A DNA stretch of 64,000 nucleotides from an uncultured Shewanella sp. (GTDB taxonomy: Bacteria > Pseudomonadota > Gammaproteobacteria > Enterobacterales > Shewanellaceae). The position numbers and the translations under genes are program-made. Position 1 is the first letter of the stretch, and every line of letters starts with the position of its first letter. The stretch is from positions 1 through 64,000 of the forward strand of contig NZ_CANMWS010000020.1 in NCBI RefSeq assembly GCF_947501665.1. Direction: 5' to 3'. Below are positions 63,460 through 64,000 of the stretch, piece after piece. The notes below the pieces were generated by a model, which saw only the letters and a list, made by a program, of their open reading frames with translations, made no database searches and was not told the origin of the DNA.

Positions 63460-64000
63460 TTACTTCTTACTCGCTTTACGCTTAGTCGTCTTGGCTTTTT
63501 TGGCCGACGTTTTTGATTTTTTCACAGAGGCTTTAGTGCCCGCTTTACTCGTAGAAGCCTTAGCGCTGCCACCTTTATTTGCACTGGTTTTACGACGGCC
63601 TTTCTGGCTTCGGCTCTTAGGCTTTTCCGATTTTACATCGCCACCCTCTACGTTGCCTTCGCCGGTTTGGACTTTGCGTCTTCCTCTACTGGTGCTACCT
63701 GTCTTTGAGCCCTGTGCCAATTTTGCCCCTTCTCGATTAACCCGTTCCCGTGCGGTCATCGGCTTACTCACCTTACGGCGACGACCTTTATCTTCGCCCA
63801 CCATCACCAGATCAATCTTACGATCGTCTAGATCTACAGCGGCGACTTTGACCGTCACAGCATCGCCAATTTGATACACTTGTTTAGTGGCTTCACCCAC
63901 TAAACGCTGACGCATATTATCATATTGATAATAATCACTGCCCAAACTTGAAATGTGCACTAACCCCTCAATAAACAGGCTATTTAAACGCACAAATAAA
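63460..64000 (-). CDS. rnr: ribonuclease R, C-terminal part (truncated by window edge)
   Basis: The last 180 codons of RNase R: the end of the S1 domain (FIEGLVHISSLGSDYYQYD, YQIGDAVTVKVAAVDLDDRKIDLVMV) and a long basic Lys/Arg/Ser/Gly-rich tail (KKAKTTKRKASKK at the end). RNase R is a processive 3'-to-5' exoribonuclease that degrades structured RNA. The Lys-rich tail is typical of the enzyme and binds RNA and ribosomes. The catalytic RNB domain lies beyond the window. The rnr-rlmB pair is syntenic in gammaproteobacteria. Confidence 0.93.
   Translation of the reverse strand, partial: LFVRLNSLFIEGLVHISSLGSDYYQYDNMRQRLVGEATKQVYQIGDAVTVKVAAVDLDDRKIDLVMVGEDKGRRRKVSKPMTARERVNREGAKLAQGSKTGSTSRGRRKVQTGEGNVEGGDVKSEKPKSRSQKGRRKTSANKGGSAKASTSKAGTKASVKKSKTSAKKAKTTKRKASKK

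Overview
The window is a chromosomal segment of a Gram-negative, AT-rich gammaproteobacterium. Gene content and order (orn/rsgA/psd/mechanosensitive channel, fxsA/dsbD, rnr-rlmB upstream of rpsF-priB-rpsR-rplI, tandem porins, curlin-type secreted proteins) fit Shewanella or a close marine relative. This is judged from protein families and synteny, not from a database search.

Layout. 1-10 kb holds housekeeping genes: tRNA-Gly(GCC) with a decayed second copy, orn, rsgA (GTG start), psd (TTG start), a large MscK-like channel, a glycerophosphodiesterase, a D-2-hydroxyacid dehydrogenase, bfd behind a Fur-like box, and tcdA translationally coupled to a SieB-like membrane protein. 10.5-16.8 kb is a tandem array of five paralogous porins ending in a long hairpin. 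16.9-22.7 kb holds a DUF417 membrane protein, tpm, a membrane protein, an aldo/keto reductase, a Bax-like glucosaminidase and a solitary cytochrome P450. 22.7-32.5 kb is an accessory island: a nine-copy ATACCC repeat, a small secreted two-cysteine protein, a miniature inverted-repeat element, a broken copy of the small secreted family, two paralogous candidate immunity genes, and a contact-dependent-inhibition-like system in which the TPS domain and the DUF637/pre-toxin/toxin part lie in two consecutive exported proteins.

32.7-41.6 kb returns to ordinary genes (Ser/Thr kinase, fxsA, dsbD, a CPA2-type K+/H+ antiporter, a galactokinase-family protein with an altered sugar-binding motif). 42-49.2 kb encodes surface and secreted products: a subtilase with P and PKD domains, a curlin cluster (one CsgB-like and two large CsgA-like proteins) and an HdeA-like periplasmic protein. 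Two of the curlin transcription units share an upstream element. 49.3-50.8 kb is the rpsF-priB-rpsR-rplI operon.

Between rpsF and rlmB lie about 12 kb of variable DNA: a DUF481 outer-membrane protein, decayed gene fragments, three copies of a hairpin-rich repeat (two direct, one inverted), a tyrosine phosphatase whose N-terminus resembles SPI-2-type type III effectors, a two-repeat lipoprotein, a second intact small secreted protein, and a 1922-residue Avs-like STAND NTPase with an N-terminal nuclease domain. The window ends in rlmB and the 3' part of rnr.

The strongest leads are the orphan effector-like phosphatase, the Avs-like protein in a repeat-flanked hotspot, the split CDI-like locus with two immunity paralogs showing a gene-conversion patch, and the curlin cluster with its shared promoter element.
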